Shown here: piece after piece, positions 8,571 to 17,422 of the stretch
How the letters are laid out: every line of letters starts with the position of its first letter
Numbering within the stretch: the first letter of the stretch is position 1
Assembly (NCBI GenBank): GCA_949296575.1
Contig: CASFPE010000013.1
Location: forward strand, 62,001 to 126,000
Direction: 5' to 3'
Origin: an uncultured Bacteroides sp.
GTDB taxonomy: Bacteria; Bacteroidota; Bacteroidia; Bacteroidales; Bacteroidaceae
DNA length: 64,000 nt
Notes under the pieces: model-generated
What the model saw: only the letters and a program-made list of their open reading frames with translations
What the model was told of the DNA's origin: nothing
The model's database searches: none
Translations under genes and position numbers: made by a program

Positions 8571-8870
8571 ATGAAATTGATAGAAAACAACATGCAGCGG
8601 ATTATCGCCTTGTGCAAGAAGCACAAAGTGCGCAAGCTGTTCGCCTTCGGTTCCGTTTTGACGAGCCGTTTCAACGAAGGCAGCGACGTGGATTTGCTGG
8701 TCACTTTCAACAAGGCGGAAGTGGGCGATTATTTCGACAATTATTTTGATTTCAAGTACGCTTTGGAAGAACTTTTCGGCAGGGATGTGGATTTGTTGGA
8801 GGAACAAGCCATCCGAAATCCGTATTTGAAGAAGAATGTGGACGCTACTAAAACATTGATTTATGGATGA
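8571..8870 (+). CDS. MNT-type nucleotidyltransferase (MntA-like antitoxin)
   Basis: A 99-residue minimal nucleotidyltransferase. GSVLTSRFNEGSDVDLLV carries the GS-x10-DxD signature, and a third acidic residue is in GRDVDLL. In MNT/HEPN pairs this enzyme adds AMP to the HEPN toxin and so neutralises it. ATG 8571 is preferred over a TTG two codons upstream. It overlaps the HEPN gene by 8 bp, the normal arrangement of the pair. A TATCTTCG box about 20 bp upstream resembles a -7 element. Confidence 0.85.
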   Translation: MKLIENNMQRIIALCKKHKVRKLFAFGSVLTSRFNEGSDVDLLVTFNKAEVGDYFDNYFDFKYALEELFGRDVDLLEEQAIRNPYLKKNVDATKTLIYG

Positions 8871-9213
8871 TTTGACAAAGAAACACTTGCAGGACATATT
8901 GACGGCCATTGAGGAGATAGAAAGTTTCTTTAGCGCGAAAGTGGAAAAACGGTTTGAGGATTTTTGCAGTGATCTTTGCCTTCGACGTGCCATTGAGAGG
9001 GACATAGAGATTATCGGCGAGGCGATGAACAGAGTTTTGAAGGCTGAAAAAGATATTTCCATTACCAATTCGCGGAAGATTGTGGATGCACGAAATTACA
9101 TCATACATGGTTATGACAGCTTGTCTGCGGATATTCTTTGGAGCATGGTCATCAACCATTTGCCGAAATTGAAGCAAGAAGTGGCAATTTTGTTGGGAGT
9201 GCAATCGGAGTGA
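8863..9213 (+). CDS. HepT-like HEPN ribonuclease (toxin, DUF86)
   Basis: A 116-residue all-helical HEPN protein. RNYIIHGY contains the RX4HXY active-site motif of HepT toxins, including the tyrosine that the MNT partner AMPylates. RRAIERDIEIIGEAMNRVL is the conserved DUF86 helix. It overlaps the MNT gene upstream and is followed by a terminator at 9246-9282, so the two form a discrete type VII toxin-antitoxin operon. Role in stabilisation or phage defence is inferred from the family. Confidence 0.88.
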   Translation: MDDLTKKHLQDILTAIEEIESFFSAKVEKRFEDFCSDLCLRRAIERDIEIIGEAMNRVLKAEKDISITNSRKIVDARNYIIHGYDSLSADILWSMVINHLPKLKQEVAILLGVQSE

Positions 9214-9245
9214 CGGGCGGTTTTCCCCGTTTTCCGGGCAAAAGG

Positions 9246-9282
9246 ATGCGGCATCGCAATAGCGCGATGCCGCATTTTTTTT
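9246..9282 (+). terminator. Intrinsic terminator after MNT/HEPN pair
   Basis: ATGCGGCATCGC pairs with GCGATGCCGCAT over a 6-nt loop, then seven further T. Confidence 0.85.
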
Positions 9283-9373
9283 GCGGTCGTTTCCTTATGA
9301 ATGTTGGTATTTTTCAGAAAGATTCCCGGAATGTGCGTGAAGTTTTTGCAAAACCGTCCTGAACATTTTCTTG

Positions 9374-9413
9374 CACGATTATTAATCGTACACGTGTACG
9401 ATTAATAATCGTG
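9374..9413. repeat. 40-bp perfect palindrome, copy 1
   Basis: A perfect 40-bp palindrome centred on ACACGTGT with arms containing ACGATTATTAATCGT. It lies in the 357-bp space between the convergent hepT-like and deoC genes, which otherwise holds only a terminator. Related copies are at 27601-27638 and 48933-48970; all three follow the sequence ATTTTCYTG. Confidence 0.85.
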
Positions 9414-9570
9414 TTTGGAACACGGCTGTATGCATGCGCGGAATGTTTGCGTGAAGGCGCATGATTTGTCATGGAAAATGCATGAAAAGAGCCGAAACAT
9501 CCGCTTCGTTTAATGGGGGAAGGGGGAGGGGCGGACGCTCCGGCTCTGCAAAATGGATGTGCGGGGCGGG

Positions 9571-10482
9571 TCAGAAGAAACGGGTGTCCTCGTGCAGAAT
9601 TTCCGACAAGAGGAGGTTGGCCAGGCGGCTGGTGCCGAGGCGGAACAGGTGGTTGTCCAGCCATTCTTCGCCCAACACCTCTTTTACTATCGTGTAGTAG
9701 TGGATGGCATCCTGAACCGTGTTGATGCCTCCCGCAGGCTTGAAGCCCACTTTCCGGCCTGTTTCCTTGTAATATTCCTTGATGGCCTGGCACATCACGT
9801 AGGCCGCTTCCGGGGTGGCCGCAGGGTTCAGCTTGCCGGTTGAGGTCTTGATGAAGTTCGCTCCCGCATACATGGCGAGGATGGACGCTTTCTTGATGTT
9901 CTCCGCGCTGCCCAATGCGCCGGTTTCAAGGATGACTTTCAGGTGCTGTTCCTTGCAAACCTCCCGGATTTCCTCGATTTCATCGCACATCGTTTCGTAG
10001 TCGCCGCTCAGGAATTTGCCTACGGATATCACGATGTCTATCTCGTCTGCCCCGTCGCTGACGGCCAGGGCGGTCTCTGCCACCTTTACTTCGATGAACG
10101 TTTGCGAGGAAGGGAAGCCCGCTGACACGGCGGCGATGTTCACTCCGTCGGCTTCCAAGGCGTTGTTCACCGTGGCCACCATGTTGGGGTACACGCAGAT
10201 GGCGGCCACATTTCCGAGTTCGGGGTAGGCATCCACGAATTGATTGACCTTTTCAGTGAATTGAAGCACGCGTTCTTCCGTGTCGGTCGTGTTCAAGGTT
10301 GTCAGGTCGATGCAGTGGAAAAGGAATTTCTTCACGTCGTCGGTATTGTTTTCCTCAGCGTGTTTTTCCAGGATTTCATCGGTCTCTGCCTTGACCTTTT
10401 GGTCGTCGAGCGCGGTGGGGTACTTGGCCAATGCGGCATCGTACTTGCTTTTTTCCGGGAAGTCGTGATGGTTTTCTTTCAT
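9571..10482 (-). CDS. deoC: Deoxyribose-phosphate aldolase
   Basis: A 303-residue class I aldolase that splits 2-deoxyribose 5-phosphate into acetaldehyde and glyceraldehyde 3-phosphate in deoxynucleoside catabolism. The Schiff-base lysine is in NFIKTSTG, the second catalytic lysine in VGFKPAGGI, and the conserved acidic patch in GADEIDIVI. About 60 extra N-terminal residues relative to the short E. coli-type enzyme match the longer Bacteroidetes form. It is the last gene of the minus-strand run, 4 bp after the MazG-like gene. Confidence 0.95.
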   Translation of the reverse strand: MKENHHDFPEKSKYDAALAKYPTALDDQKVKAETDEILEKHAEENNTDDVKKFLFHCIDLTTLNTTDTEERVLQFTEKVNQFVDAYPELGNVAAICVYPNMVATVNNALEADGVNIAAVSAGFPSSQTFIEVKVAETALAVSDGADEIDIVISVGKFLSGDYETMCDEIEEIREVCKEQHLKVILETGALGSAENIKKASILAMYAGANFIKTSTGKLNPAATPEAAYVMCQAIKEYYKETGRKVGFKPAGGINTVQDAIHYYTIVKEVLGEEWLDNHLFRLGTSRLANLLLSEILHEDTRFF

Positions 10483-10486
10483 GATG

Positions 10487-10813
10487 TCAGGATTTTAATT
10501 TAGGGTTGTTGATATGTCTTTCTTTGTCTCTTGCCGTTTTCTTCTCCAAGTTCTTGCGGAACGACTCGGTGAGGTCCACGCCGGTTTGGTTGGCGAGGCA
10601 GGCCAGCACCCATAGAATGTCGGCCATCTCGTCGCCTAAGTCGCGCTTTTCTCCGTCCTTGAAGGACTGGTCCCCGTAGGTTCGGGCCATGATGCGGGCC
10701 AGTTCGCCCACTTCTTCCGTCAGCACGGCCATGTTGGTCAGTTCGCTGAAGTAGCGCACGCCGTAGGTTTTAATCCATTGGTCAACGGTTTTCTGCAATT
10801 CTTCTAAAGTCAT
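10487..10813 (-). CDS. MazG-like nucleotide pyrophosphohydrolase
   Basis: A 108-residue helical NTP pyrophosphohydrolase of the MazG superfamily. The metal-binding residues are in EEVGELARIM and LGDEMADILWVLACLAN, matching the ExxE...ExxD pattern. The true start is the ATG at 10813, which overlaps the dtd stop codon by one base (TAATG); a longer reading frame to 11137 is only a shadow of dtd. It probably removes non-canonical nucleotides, but the substrate is unknown. Confidence 0.85.
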   Translation of the reverse strand: MTLEELQKTVDQWIKTYGVRYFSELTNMAVLTEEVGELARIMARTYGDQSFKDGEKRDLGDEMADILWVLACLANQTGVDLTESFRKNLEKKTARDKERHINNPKLKS

Positions 10814-11265
10814 TATTCCTTGTTTTTGGTGTCGATGAGGATGGTGACGGGGCCGTCGTTGAGCAACTCCACTTTCATGTCGGCGCCAAATTCGCCCGTC
10901 TGGACGGGTTTTTGGAGTGCCGCTTCCAATTCCTTGCAGAATGATTGGTATAAAGGAACGGCGGTTTCCGGCTTGGCTGCCTTGATGTAGGAGGGGCGGT
11001 TGCCTTTCTTGGTGGAGGCATACAGGGTGAATTGGCTGACCACCAAGATGTTGCCGTCCACATCCAAGATGGATTTGTTCATCACGCCCTGTTCGTCGTC
11101 GAAAATCCTCAGGTGGATTATTTTTTTGCATAACCAAGATATATCTTCTTGATTGTCAGCTTCTTCAATGCCTATCAGTATCAGCATGCCCTTTCCGATG
11201 CGGGATTTGCACGTCCCGTTGATGGTGACGGAGGCATGGCTTACGCGTTGTATGACGGCTCTCAT
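10813..11265 (-). CDS. dtd: D-aminoacyl-tRNA deacylase
   Basis: A 150-residue cytosolic editing enzyme that hydrolyses D-aminoacyl-tRNAs. It starts MRAVIQRVSHASVTI and contains the active-site motifs SQFTLYA and NDGPVTILID (GPVT family signature). ATG 11265 was chosen because it matches the family start; the frame can extend nine codons further without similarity. It lies 46 bp after uvrC and is translationally coupled to the MazG-like gene by a one-base overlap. Confidence 0.95.
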   Translation of the reverse strand: MRAVIQRVSHASVTINGTCKSRIGKGMLILIGIEEADNQEDISWLCKKIIHLRIFDDEQGVMNKSILDVDGNILVVSQFTLYASTKKGNRPSYIKAAKPETAVPLYQSFCKELEAALQKPVQTGEFGADMKVELLNDGPVTILIDTKNKE

Positions 11266-11311
11266 GGTTCTTTCCTGCTTTTCTTTTGGCACAAAGTTAG
11301 CTTTTTTGCCT

Positions 11312-13132
11312 TTAATCCGTCAGGTTTTTCCGGATAATTTTTGCCTTGGCAGGGCCTACGATGGCGGCCAGTTCCTCTGCGGTGGCTTCCTTGATGCGCT
11401 TCACGCTCTTGAATTCTTTCAGCAAGGCGGCCTTTGTTTTCTCGCCGATGCCCTTGATGTTGTCCAAGGCCGACTGCACTTGCCGCTTGCTTCGCCGCTC
11501 TTTGTGGAAAGTGATGGCGAAACGATGCACTTCGTCCTGTATCTGCGTCAGGAGGCGGAACACCGGGCTTGCCTGTTTCAGCCCGATGGTTTGCGCGGGA
11601 AACCCGAACAACAGTTCCGAAGTGCGGTGGCGGTTGTCCTTTGCCAATCCCGCAATGGGGATGTGGAGGTGCAGCTCGTCTTCGATGATTTGGCGCACCG
11701 ATTCCATTTGCCCCTTTCCTCCGTCCGTGATGATGAGGTCGGGCAGGGGCGTGCCTTCCTCGATGGCTCGCGTGTATCTGCGCCGCACCACCTCTTGCAT
11801 GGAGGCATAGTCGTCGGGGCCGGCCACCGATTTTATGATGTATTTGCGGTAGTCTTTCTTGGAAGGCTGCGCGTTTTTGAAGACGATGCAGGCGGCCACT
11901 GCGTCGCTTCCCTGGATGTTCGAGTTGTCGAAACACTCTATCTGCAAGGGCAGTTTCTCTAAATGCAACTGTTCTTTTATTTCTTTCAGCAGGCGCGTGT
12001 TCCGCTGTTCCGGGTTGAGTTTCTCCATTTGCTGGAGGCGGTCGGCCCGGTATTGCTTCACGTTGAGTTGCGACAACGCCAGGAGCTTCTTCTTTTCACC
12101 CCTTTGCGGGACGGTGAACACGGCGTCTTTCAGCGGCAAGTCCAGTTCAAACGGCACGATGATTTCCATGGACCGGCTTTGGTACCTTTCCCGCATCTCC
12201 ACGATTCCCAAAGCCAGCAGTTCTTCCTTCGTTTCCTCCAACTTCATTTTGTATTCGAATGTGAACGCTTGATTGATGCATCCGTTGGTGATGTGCAGGT
12301 AATTGATGTAGGCCGAACGGTCTTCTGTGGCGATGGAAAACACGTCGATGTTGTGCAGCGTGGGGCTTACGATGGTGGATTTTGCCTGGTAATTCTCGAT
12401 TAAATCGTACTTTTCCTTTATTTCTTGCGCTTCTTCAAACCGCAGCTCTTGGGAGAGTTCCTGCATTTTTGCGTAGAGGGAGCGGCTCACCTCCTGCGTG
12501 TTTCCTTTCAGGATTTCCTTTATTTCGCGGATGTTGTCCATGTATTCCTCGTGGGATTGCAGGCCGATGCAGGGTGCTTTGCAGTTCTTTATGTGGTATT
12601 CCAAGCAGGGGCGGTACTTCTTTTGGGCAATGTTTTCCGCCGTGAGGGGAAAATAGCAGGTGCGGATGGGGTAGAGTTGCTTGATGAGGTGGAGCAATGC
12701 GTGCATGGCTCCCACATTGCTGTACGGCCCGAAGTAAATGGAACCGTTGCGGATGATTTTGCGTGTCTTGAACACTCGCGGGAAATACTCGTTGCTCACG
12801 CAGATGGACGGGTAAGTCTTGTCGTCTTTGAGCATGACGTTGTATCTCGGCTTGTATTTCTTGATGAGATTGTTCTCCAACAGCAGGGCATCTTCCTCCG
12901 TCTCCACGACAACATATTTGATGTCGGCGATTTTGCTGACCAATACTCTTGTCTTCCCGCTCTCGTGTTCCCGGTTGAAATACGATGAAACCCTTTTTTT
13001 CAGGTTCTTTGCTTTTCCCACATAGATGATTTTCCCTTCTGTGCCGAGGTATTGGTAGATGCCGGGGCTTGCAGGAAGGTTTTCTACAATGCCTTTGATG
13101 TGCGCGGGGTTTTTCGTGATTTCGTAGGACAT
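11312..13132 (-). CDS. uvrC: Excinuclease ABC subunit C
   Basis: A 606-residue nucleotide excision repair nuclease. Domain order is an N-terminal GIY-YIG nuclease (SPGIYQYL...KIIYVGKAKNLKKRV), Cys-rich patch, UVR motif (LRFEEAQEIKEKYDLIE), an RNase H-like C-terminal nuclease (IECFDNSNIQGSDAV, LPDLIITDGGKGQ) and tandem helix-hairpin-helix motifs (NIKGIGEKTKAALL, AIVGPAKAK). ATG 13132 fits the family; twenty further upstream codons run through the hairpin at 13166-13203 and are unlikely to be translated. Confidence 0.96.
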   Translation of the reverse strand: MSYEITKNPAHIKGIVENLPASPGIYQYLGTEGKIIYVGKAKNLKKRVSSYFNREHESGKTRVLVSKIADIKYVVVETEEDALLLENNLIKKYKPRYNVMLKDDKTYPSICVSNEYFPRVFKTRKIIRNGSIYFGPYSNVGAMHALLHLIKQLYPIRTCYFPLTAENIAQKKYRPCLEYHIKNCKAPCIGLQSHEEYMDNIREIKEILKGNTQEVSRSLYAKMQELSQELRFEEAQEIKEKYDLIENYQAKSTIVSPTLHNIDVFSIATEDRSAYINYLHITNGCINQAFTFEYKMKLEETKEELLALGIVEMRERYQSRSMEIIVPFELDLPLKDAVFTVPQRGEKKKLLALSQLNVKQYRADRLQQMEKLNPEQRNTRLLKEIKEQLHLEKLPLQIECFDNSNIQGSDAVAACIVFKNAQPSKKDYRKYIIKSVAGPDDYASMQEVVRRRYTRAIEEGTPLPDLIITDGGKGQMESVRQIIEDELHLHIPIAGLAKDNRHRTSELLFGFPAQTIGLKQASPVFRLLTQIQDEVHRFAITFHKERRSKRQVQSALDNIKGIGEKTKAALLKEFKSVKRIKEATAEELAAIVGPAKAKIIRKNLTD

Positions 13133-13165
13133 GTCTTGCTGGCGTTCAAGGGAACATTGTTTTGA

Positions 13166-13203
13166 GGCATCCGGCTTTGTGCATGCAAGCAAAGCCGGAT
13201 GCC
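13166..13203. other. Perfect 14-bp hairpin between apt and uvrC
   Basis: GGCATCCGGCTTTG pairs perfectly with CAAAGCCGGATGCC around a 10-nt loop. Neither strand has a T run, so it may be a processing or pausing structure within the transcript instead of a standard terminator. Confidence 0.55.
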
Positions 13204-13211
13204 GTTGGTTC

Positions 13212-13736
13212 TTACAGTGACAAGATGGTGTCTATTTTTGCGTCTTTGCCGAAAGCTTCCCTTCCGTTCAGGTCTTTCAACTCAATCAGGAAGTTGATGT
13301 AGACATCTTTCGGATGGAACTTTTTCACCAGCCGGTAGGCGGCTTCCATGGTTCCTCCGGTGGCTAAGAGGTCGTCGTGGATAAGCACCACGTCGTTTTC
13401 GTCAATGGCATCCTTATGTATTTGGATGGTATCCGTGCCGTATTCCTTGTGGTAGCTTTCTTCCAAGGTCTCGGCAGGCAGTTTCCCCGGTTTTCTTACG
13501 GGGACGAAGCCTGCATTCAGCCGTGTGGCCAAGATGGCGCCCATGATGAATCCTCTGGACTCTATGCCGATAATCTTGGTGATGCCTTTTCCTTTGTAGG
13601 TTTCATAAAGAATGTCGGACAGTTCTTTCAGGTCTTCCGGGTTCTTGAAAAGAGTGGTTACGTCTCTGAAAAGCACTCCTGGAACGGGGAAATCTTGTAT
13701 GTTCCGGATGTGTGATGCTAATGTTTCTTTGCTCAT
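13212..13736 (-). CDS. apt: Adenine phosphoribosyltransferase
   Basis: A 174-residue cytosolic purine salvage enzyme that makes AMP from adenine and PRPP. The PRPP-binding loop is VLIHDDLLATGGTM, and FRDVTTLFKNP and GIESRGFIMGA are typical of the family. It lies 44 bp after mnmG and before uvrC, in the same orientation as the whole minus-strand run. Confidence 0.95.
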   Translation of the reverse strand: MSKETLASHIRNIQDFPVPGVLFRDVTTLFKNPEDLKELSDILYETYKGKGITKIIGIESRGFIMGAILATRLNAGFVPVRKPGKLPAETLEESYHKEYGTDTIQIHKDAIDENDVVLIHDDLLATGGTMEAAYRLVKKFHPKDVYINFLIELKDLNGREAFGKDAKIDTILSL

Positions 13737-13780
13737 ATACAGTTAATTAAAAGTTGTTTTCCTTCTCGTTTCACGTGGAA

Positions 13781-15655
13781 CTATTTTCTTGCTAAGACCA
13801 ACAACACGTTGATGTCGCTGGGGGATACGCCCGGTATCCGGCTTGCTTGCGCTAATGTTTCCGGATCGATCTTTTTCAATTTCTGGCGGGCTTCTGTGGA
13901 AAGGGATTGAATTGTATCGTAATTGAATTTCCCTTTTATTTTGATGGCTTCCAGCCGATGCAGTTTTTCTGCAATAAGTTTCTCTCTTTCGATGTAGCCG
14001 CTGTATTTGATTTGCACTTCGGTTGCTTCGATGATTTCTTCTTTCCTGCCGGCGATTTTGTCCAACTCGCTTTGGAAGGCTGGTATGTGTTCGGCAATGT
14101 TGGCGATGGTGATTTGAGGGCGGCTGATGATGTCAATCAGCTTGCAGCCCTGTTGAAGGGGGGTGGTTCCCAACTGTTCCAATGCACTGTTGATGCGTTG
14201 GGCTTTGATGGAGAAGTTCTGAACGAAATGCAGGATGCGTTCCATCTCTTTTTTCTTTTCACAAAGCAAGTCGAACCGCCTTTTGCTCGCCAATCCGATG
14301 TCGAATGAACGTTGGGTCAGGCGCATGTCGGCATCGTCTTGCCGCAACAATATCCTGTATTCTGCGCGCGATGTAAACATTCGGTAAGGTTCGTCCACGC
14401 CTTTCGTCACCAAATCGTCGATGAGGACGCCGATGTATGCCTCGTCCCGGTTGAGGACAAAAGGGGTTCCGCCGTGGCAATTGATGTGTGCGTTGATGCC
14501 GGCCATGATGCCTTGTCCCGCAGCTTCTTCGTATCCGGTTGTTCCGTTTACTTGCCCGGCGAAGAACAAGTTCTTGAGAATCTTGGATTCCAAGGTGTGC
14601 TTTAGCTGTGTTGGATCGAAATAATCGTATTCAATGGCGTATCCGGGCCGGTACACGATGATGTCTTTGAATGCGGGGATATGTTTCAGCGCATGGATTT
14701 GGATGTCGATCGGGAGTGAAGATGAGAAGCCGTTCAGATAGAGTTCTTGTGTGGTTTCTCCTTCCGGTTCCAAAAACAACTGGTGCTGTTCCCTGTCCGG
14801 GAAGGTCACAATTTTGGTCTCAATGCTTGGGCAATAACGAGGCCCGATGCTTTGAATCTGCCCGTTGTACAGGGGTGAATCGGGAAGTCCTGTCCGCAGC
14901 ACCTTGTGAACTTCTTCATTGGTGAAGCAGGTCCAGCATGGCAATTGCTTCAGTTCCCGTGTCGGTGTGTCGAGGAATGAGAACTTGTGGAAGTCGTTTT
15001 CCCCGTTTTGTATTTCCATTTGCTCGAAATGCACGCTTCTTCCGTCGATGCGGACGGGGGTGCCTGTTTTCATCCTCCCGTAATGGATGCCGTATTGCGC
15101 GATGGATTCGGTCAAATGCAACGATGGAGGTTCGGATACGCGGCCTCCTTTGATTTGAGTCCTTCCGATGTGCATCAGCCCGTTCAGGAATGTGCCAGCC
15201 GTCAGGATGACGGATTTTGCATGGAAGGTGACATCCATCTGCGTTTTCACGCCGGTCACTGCACCGTCTTTTACGATGATTTCATGCACTGTGTCCTGCC
15301 ATATCGACAAGTTGGGGATGTTTTCAAGTATTTCTCTCCATGTCCAAATGAACTTGTTTCGGTCACATTGGGCGCGAGGGCTCCACATGGCCGGTCCTTT
15401 TGAACGGTTCAACATGCGGAATTGAATGGCAGTCTTGTCTGTGACGATGCCGGTGTAGCCGCCCAAAGCATCGATTTCACGGACGATTTGCCCCTTTGCA
15501 ATGCCCCCGATGGCCGGGTTGCAGCTCATTTGGGCTATTTTGTTCATGTCCATTGTGATGAGGCATGTCCTTGAGCCTAAATGGGCAGCGGCGGCAGCGG
15601 CTTCGCAACCGGCATGCCCGGCGCCAATGACAATGATGTCGTAATAGAACTCCAT
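13781..15655 (-). CDS. mnmG: tRNA uridine-5-carboxymethylaminomethyl modification enzyme MnmG
   Basis: A 624-residue FAD enzyme that works with MnmE to modify the wobble uridine of several tRNAs. The dinucleotide-binding GAGHAGCEAA is at residues 10-20. Family motifs NPAIGGIAKGQIVREIDALGG, PRAQCDRNKF, GRTQIKGGRVSEP and GQVNGTTGYEEAAGQG are present, as is the C-terminal MnmE-contact region ending GVSPSDINVLLV. ATG 15655 is the family start; a longer frame to 15832 lies inside ybeY. The spacing from ybeY is 22 bp. Confidence 0.97.
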   Translation of the reverse strand: MEFYYDIIVIGAGHAGCEAAAAAAHLGSRTCLITMDMNKIAQMSCNPAIGGIAKGQIVREIDALGGYTGIVTDKTAIQFRMLNRSKGPAMWSPRAQCDRNKFIWTWREILENIPNLSIWQDTVHEIIVKDGAVTGVKTQMDVTFHAKSVILTAGTFLNGLMHIGRTQIKGGRVSEPPSLHLTESIAQYGIHYGRMKTGTPVRIDGRSVHFEQMEIQNGENDFHKFSFLDTPTRELKQLPCWTCFTNEEVHKVLRTGLPDSPLYNGQIQSIGPRYCPSIETKIVTFPDREQHQLFLEPEGETTQELYLNGFSSSLPIDIQIHALKHIPAFKDIIVYRPGYAIEYDYFDPTQLKHTLESKILKNLFFAGQVNGTTGYEEAAGQGIMAGINAHINCHGGTPFVLNRDEAYIGVLIDDLVTKGVDEPYRMFTSRAEYRILLRQDDADMRLTQRSFDIGLASKRRFDLLCEKKKEMERILHFVQNFSIKAQRINSALEQLGTTPLQQGCKLIDIISRPQITIANIAEHIPAFQSELDKIAGRKEEIIEATEVQIKYSGYIEREKLIAEKLHRLEAIKIKGKFNYDTIQSLSTEARQKLKKIDPETLAQASRIPGVSPSDINVLLVLARK

Positions 15656-15677
15656 TTGCTGTTTCTTTCCTTTCTTT

Positions 15678-16097
15678 TTATAGGTTGATGAGAGCCAATG
15701 CGTTGTTTTCTGCTTCCTCCATGGCTTCGCGTTCACCGGGGCCTTTGTCGTCGATGCCGCACAGATGGAGGATGCCATGGATGATGACCCGGTGCAGTTC
15801 CCGTTTGTAGGACTGGTGGTATAGCTCTGCATTGCTCCTCACCGTGTCAAGGCTGATGAAGATGTCGCCGGAAATGGTGTCGCCTTCATCGTAATCGAAG
15901 GTGATGATGTCCGTGTAATAGTCATGCTGCAAATACTGCCGGTTGACCTCTAATATTCTCTCATCCGAGCAAAAGATGTAGGCAATGTCGCTTGTTTTCT
16001 TGTGGTAAGTGTGGGCCACTTGCCTTATCCAGGATGATATTTTCCTTCTTTCTATCGGAGGCATTTTCACGCCGTCTGTCTGGTAACTGATAGCCAT
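15678..16097 (-). CDS. ybeY: rRNA maturation endoribonuclease YbeY
   Basis: A 139-residue metalloprotein of the UPF0054 family, involved in 16S rRNA 3' maturation and ribosome quality control. The metal site reads HGILHLCGIDDKGPGE: the first two histidines of H-x3-H-x5-H are present, but the position of the third is an aspartate. This variant is, to my knowledge, usual in Bacteroidetes. A longer overlapping frame (to 17114) is a shadow of spmAB; the ATG at 16097 is 11 bp after the spmAB stop, as expected for an operon. Confidence 0.9.
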   Translation of the reverse strand: MAISYQTDGVKMPPIERRKISSWIRQVAHTYHKKTSDIAYIFCSDERILEVNRQYLQHDYYTDIITFDYDEGDTISGDIFISLDTVRSNAELYHQSYKRELHRVIIHGILHLCGIDDKGPGEREAMEEAENNALALINL

Positions 16098-16108
16098 AGT
16101 GGATTTTA

Positions 16109-17344
16109 TTAATTGTAAAAGAACAGATAACAAATGAATATGGAAGCGATGATGCCGGCCAAATCGGCAATCAACCCGCACGGCACGGCGTATCGTGTCT
16201 TCCTGATTCCCACACTGCCGAAATAAACGGCCAGGATGTAGAAAGTGGTGTCGGTGGAACCTTGGAAGATGCAGGATAAGCGTCCCACAAACGAGTCGGG
16301 GCCGTAAGTGTTCATCGCGTCGATCATCAGGCCGCGCGCGCCGCTGCCGCTCAAAGGTTTCATAAGGGCCGTGGGAAGGCCGCCTACGAAGCTGGTGTCC
16401 AACCCGCACAGGTTCACCAAATAGGCGATTCCATCGATGATGACATCCATGGCGCCGGATGCCCTGAACACGGCAATGCCTACCAAGATGGCCACCAAAT
16501 AAGGGATGATGCGGATGGCCGTGTTGAAACCTTCTTTCGCGCCTTCCACGAAGGCTTCGTACACGTTGATTTTCTTCCGTATCCCTGCTGCAATGAAAAC
16601 GATGATGACCAAGAAAAGGAAGATGTTGGCGAACAGGCTGGAATAGGTGTTCACATCGTCTTTGGACAAGGTGCTGAAGAAATAGATGATGCCCGCGATA
16701 AACAAGCATAAACTGCCGATGAAAGCGACAATTTTCAGATTCAGCAGATTGATGCGCTGGTAGATGCTGACGGCGATGACGCCGGCCAAGGTGGAAAAGA
16801 ACGTGGCAATCATGATGGGGATGAACACGTCCGTGGGTTGCGCGGCGCCCAATTGCGCACGATACACCATGATGCTGATGGGTATCAGTGTCAGTCCCGA
16901 AGTGTTCAGCACGAGGAACATGATCATGGCGTTGCTGGCCGTGTCCTTTTGCTTGTTCAGTTGCTGGAGTTCTTCCATTGCTTTCAGGCCGATGGGCGTG
17001 GCGGCGTTGTCCAATCCCAACATGTTGGCGGAGATGTTCATGAAAATAGCCCCGGCGGCGGGATGCCCTTTGGGGATGTCCGGGAAGAATTTGCAGAATA
17101 TCGGGCTGAGCCATCGGGAGAGGGTGGCAATCAGCCCGCCTTTTTCCCCGATGTTCATGATGCCCAACCAGAGCGACAGAATGCCGGTCAGCCCGATGGA
17201 TATCTCAAATGCCGTCTTGGAGGAACTGAACGTGGAGTTCATGATTTCGGTGAATACCTGCGTGTCTCCCATAAAAAGAAGCCTGAAGCCCGCTACAAGG
17301 AAGGCCACGATGAAGAATGAAATCCAAATGTAGTTCAGAGCCAT
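16109..17344 (-). CDS. Fused SpmA-SpmB nucleoside-recognition (Gate) membrane protein
   Basis: A 411-residue polytopic membrane protein in which the two halves correspond to spore maturation proteins A and B, each a nucleoside-recognition Gate domain. Half one carries IFMNISANMLGLDNAATPIG and half two GLPTALMKPLSGSGARGLM, the paired signature loops. Fusion is common in Bacteroidetes, which do not sporulate, so the role is probably transport of an unknown solute. It is the first gene of the run spmAB-ybeY-mnmG-apt-uvrC-dtd-mazG-deoC, with a TATTTTTG -7 box at 17363-17370. Confidence 0.88.
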   Translation of the reverse strand: MALNYIWISFFIVAFLVAGFRLLFMGDTQVFTEIMNSTFSSSKTAFEISIGLTGILSLWLGIMNIGEKGGLIATLSRWLSPIFCKFFPDIPKGHPAAGAIFMNISANMLGLDNAATPIGLKAMEELQQLNKQKDTASNAMIMFLVLNTSGLTLIPISIMVYRAQLGAAQPTDVFIPIMIATFFSTLAGVIAVSIYQRINLLNLKIVAFIGSLCLFIAGIIYFFSTLSKDDVNTYSSLFANIFLFLVIIVFIAAGIRKKINVYEAFVEGAKEGFNTAIRIIPYLVAILVGIAVFRASGAMDVIIDGIAYLVNLCGLDTSFVGGLPTALMKPLSGSGARGLMIDAMNTYGPDSFVGRLSCIFQGSTDTTFYILAVYFGSVGIRKTRYAVPCGLIADLAGIIASIFICYLFFYN

Positions 17345-17362
17345 GATTCAACAATTTATTTG

Positions 17363-17370
17363 CAAAAATA
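17363..17370 (-). promoter_or_regulatory. -7 promoter box for spmAB operon
   Basis: Minus-strand TATTTTTG, 18 bp before the spmAB start, in a 78-bp region shared with the divergent AlkD-like gene. Confidence 0.5.
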
Positions 17371-17393
17371 AGCATTATGTTTTTAATAAGCTG

Positions 17394-17401
17394 TATTTTT
17401 G
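17394..17401 (+). promoter_or_regulatory. -7 promoter box for AlkD-like gene
   Basis: TATTTTTG followed by an unusually clear ribosome-binding site AAGGAG at 17411-17416, seven bases before the ATG at 17423. Confidence 0.5.
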
Positions 17402-17422
17402 CATGACATAAAGGAGATGGAC

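Noticed and set aside
9374..9413. Terminal inverted repeat of an insertion sequence
   Set aside because: No transposase lies beside any of the three copies, and the element is a single central palindrome instead of two separated ends.
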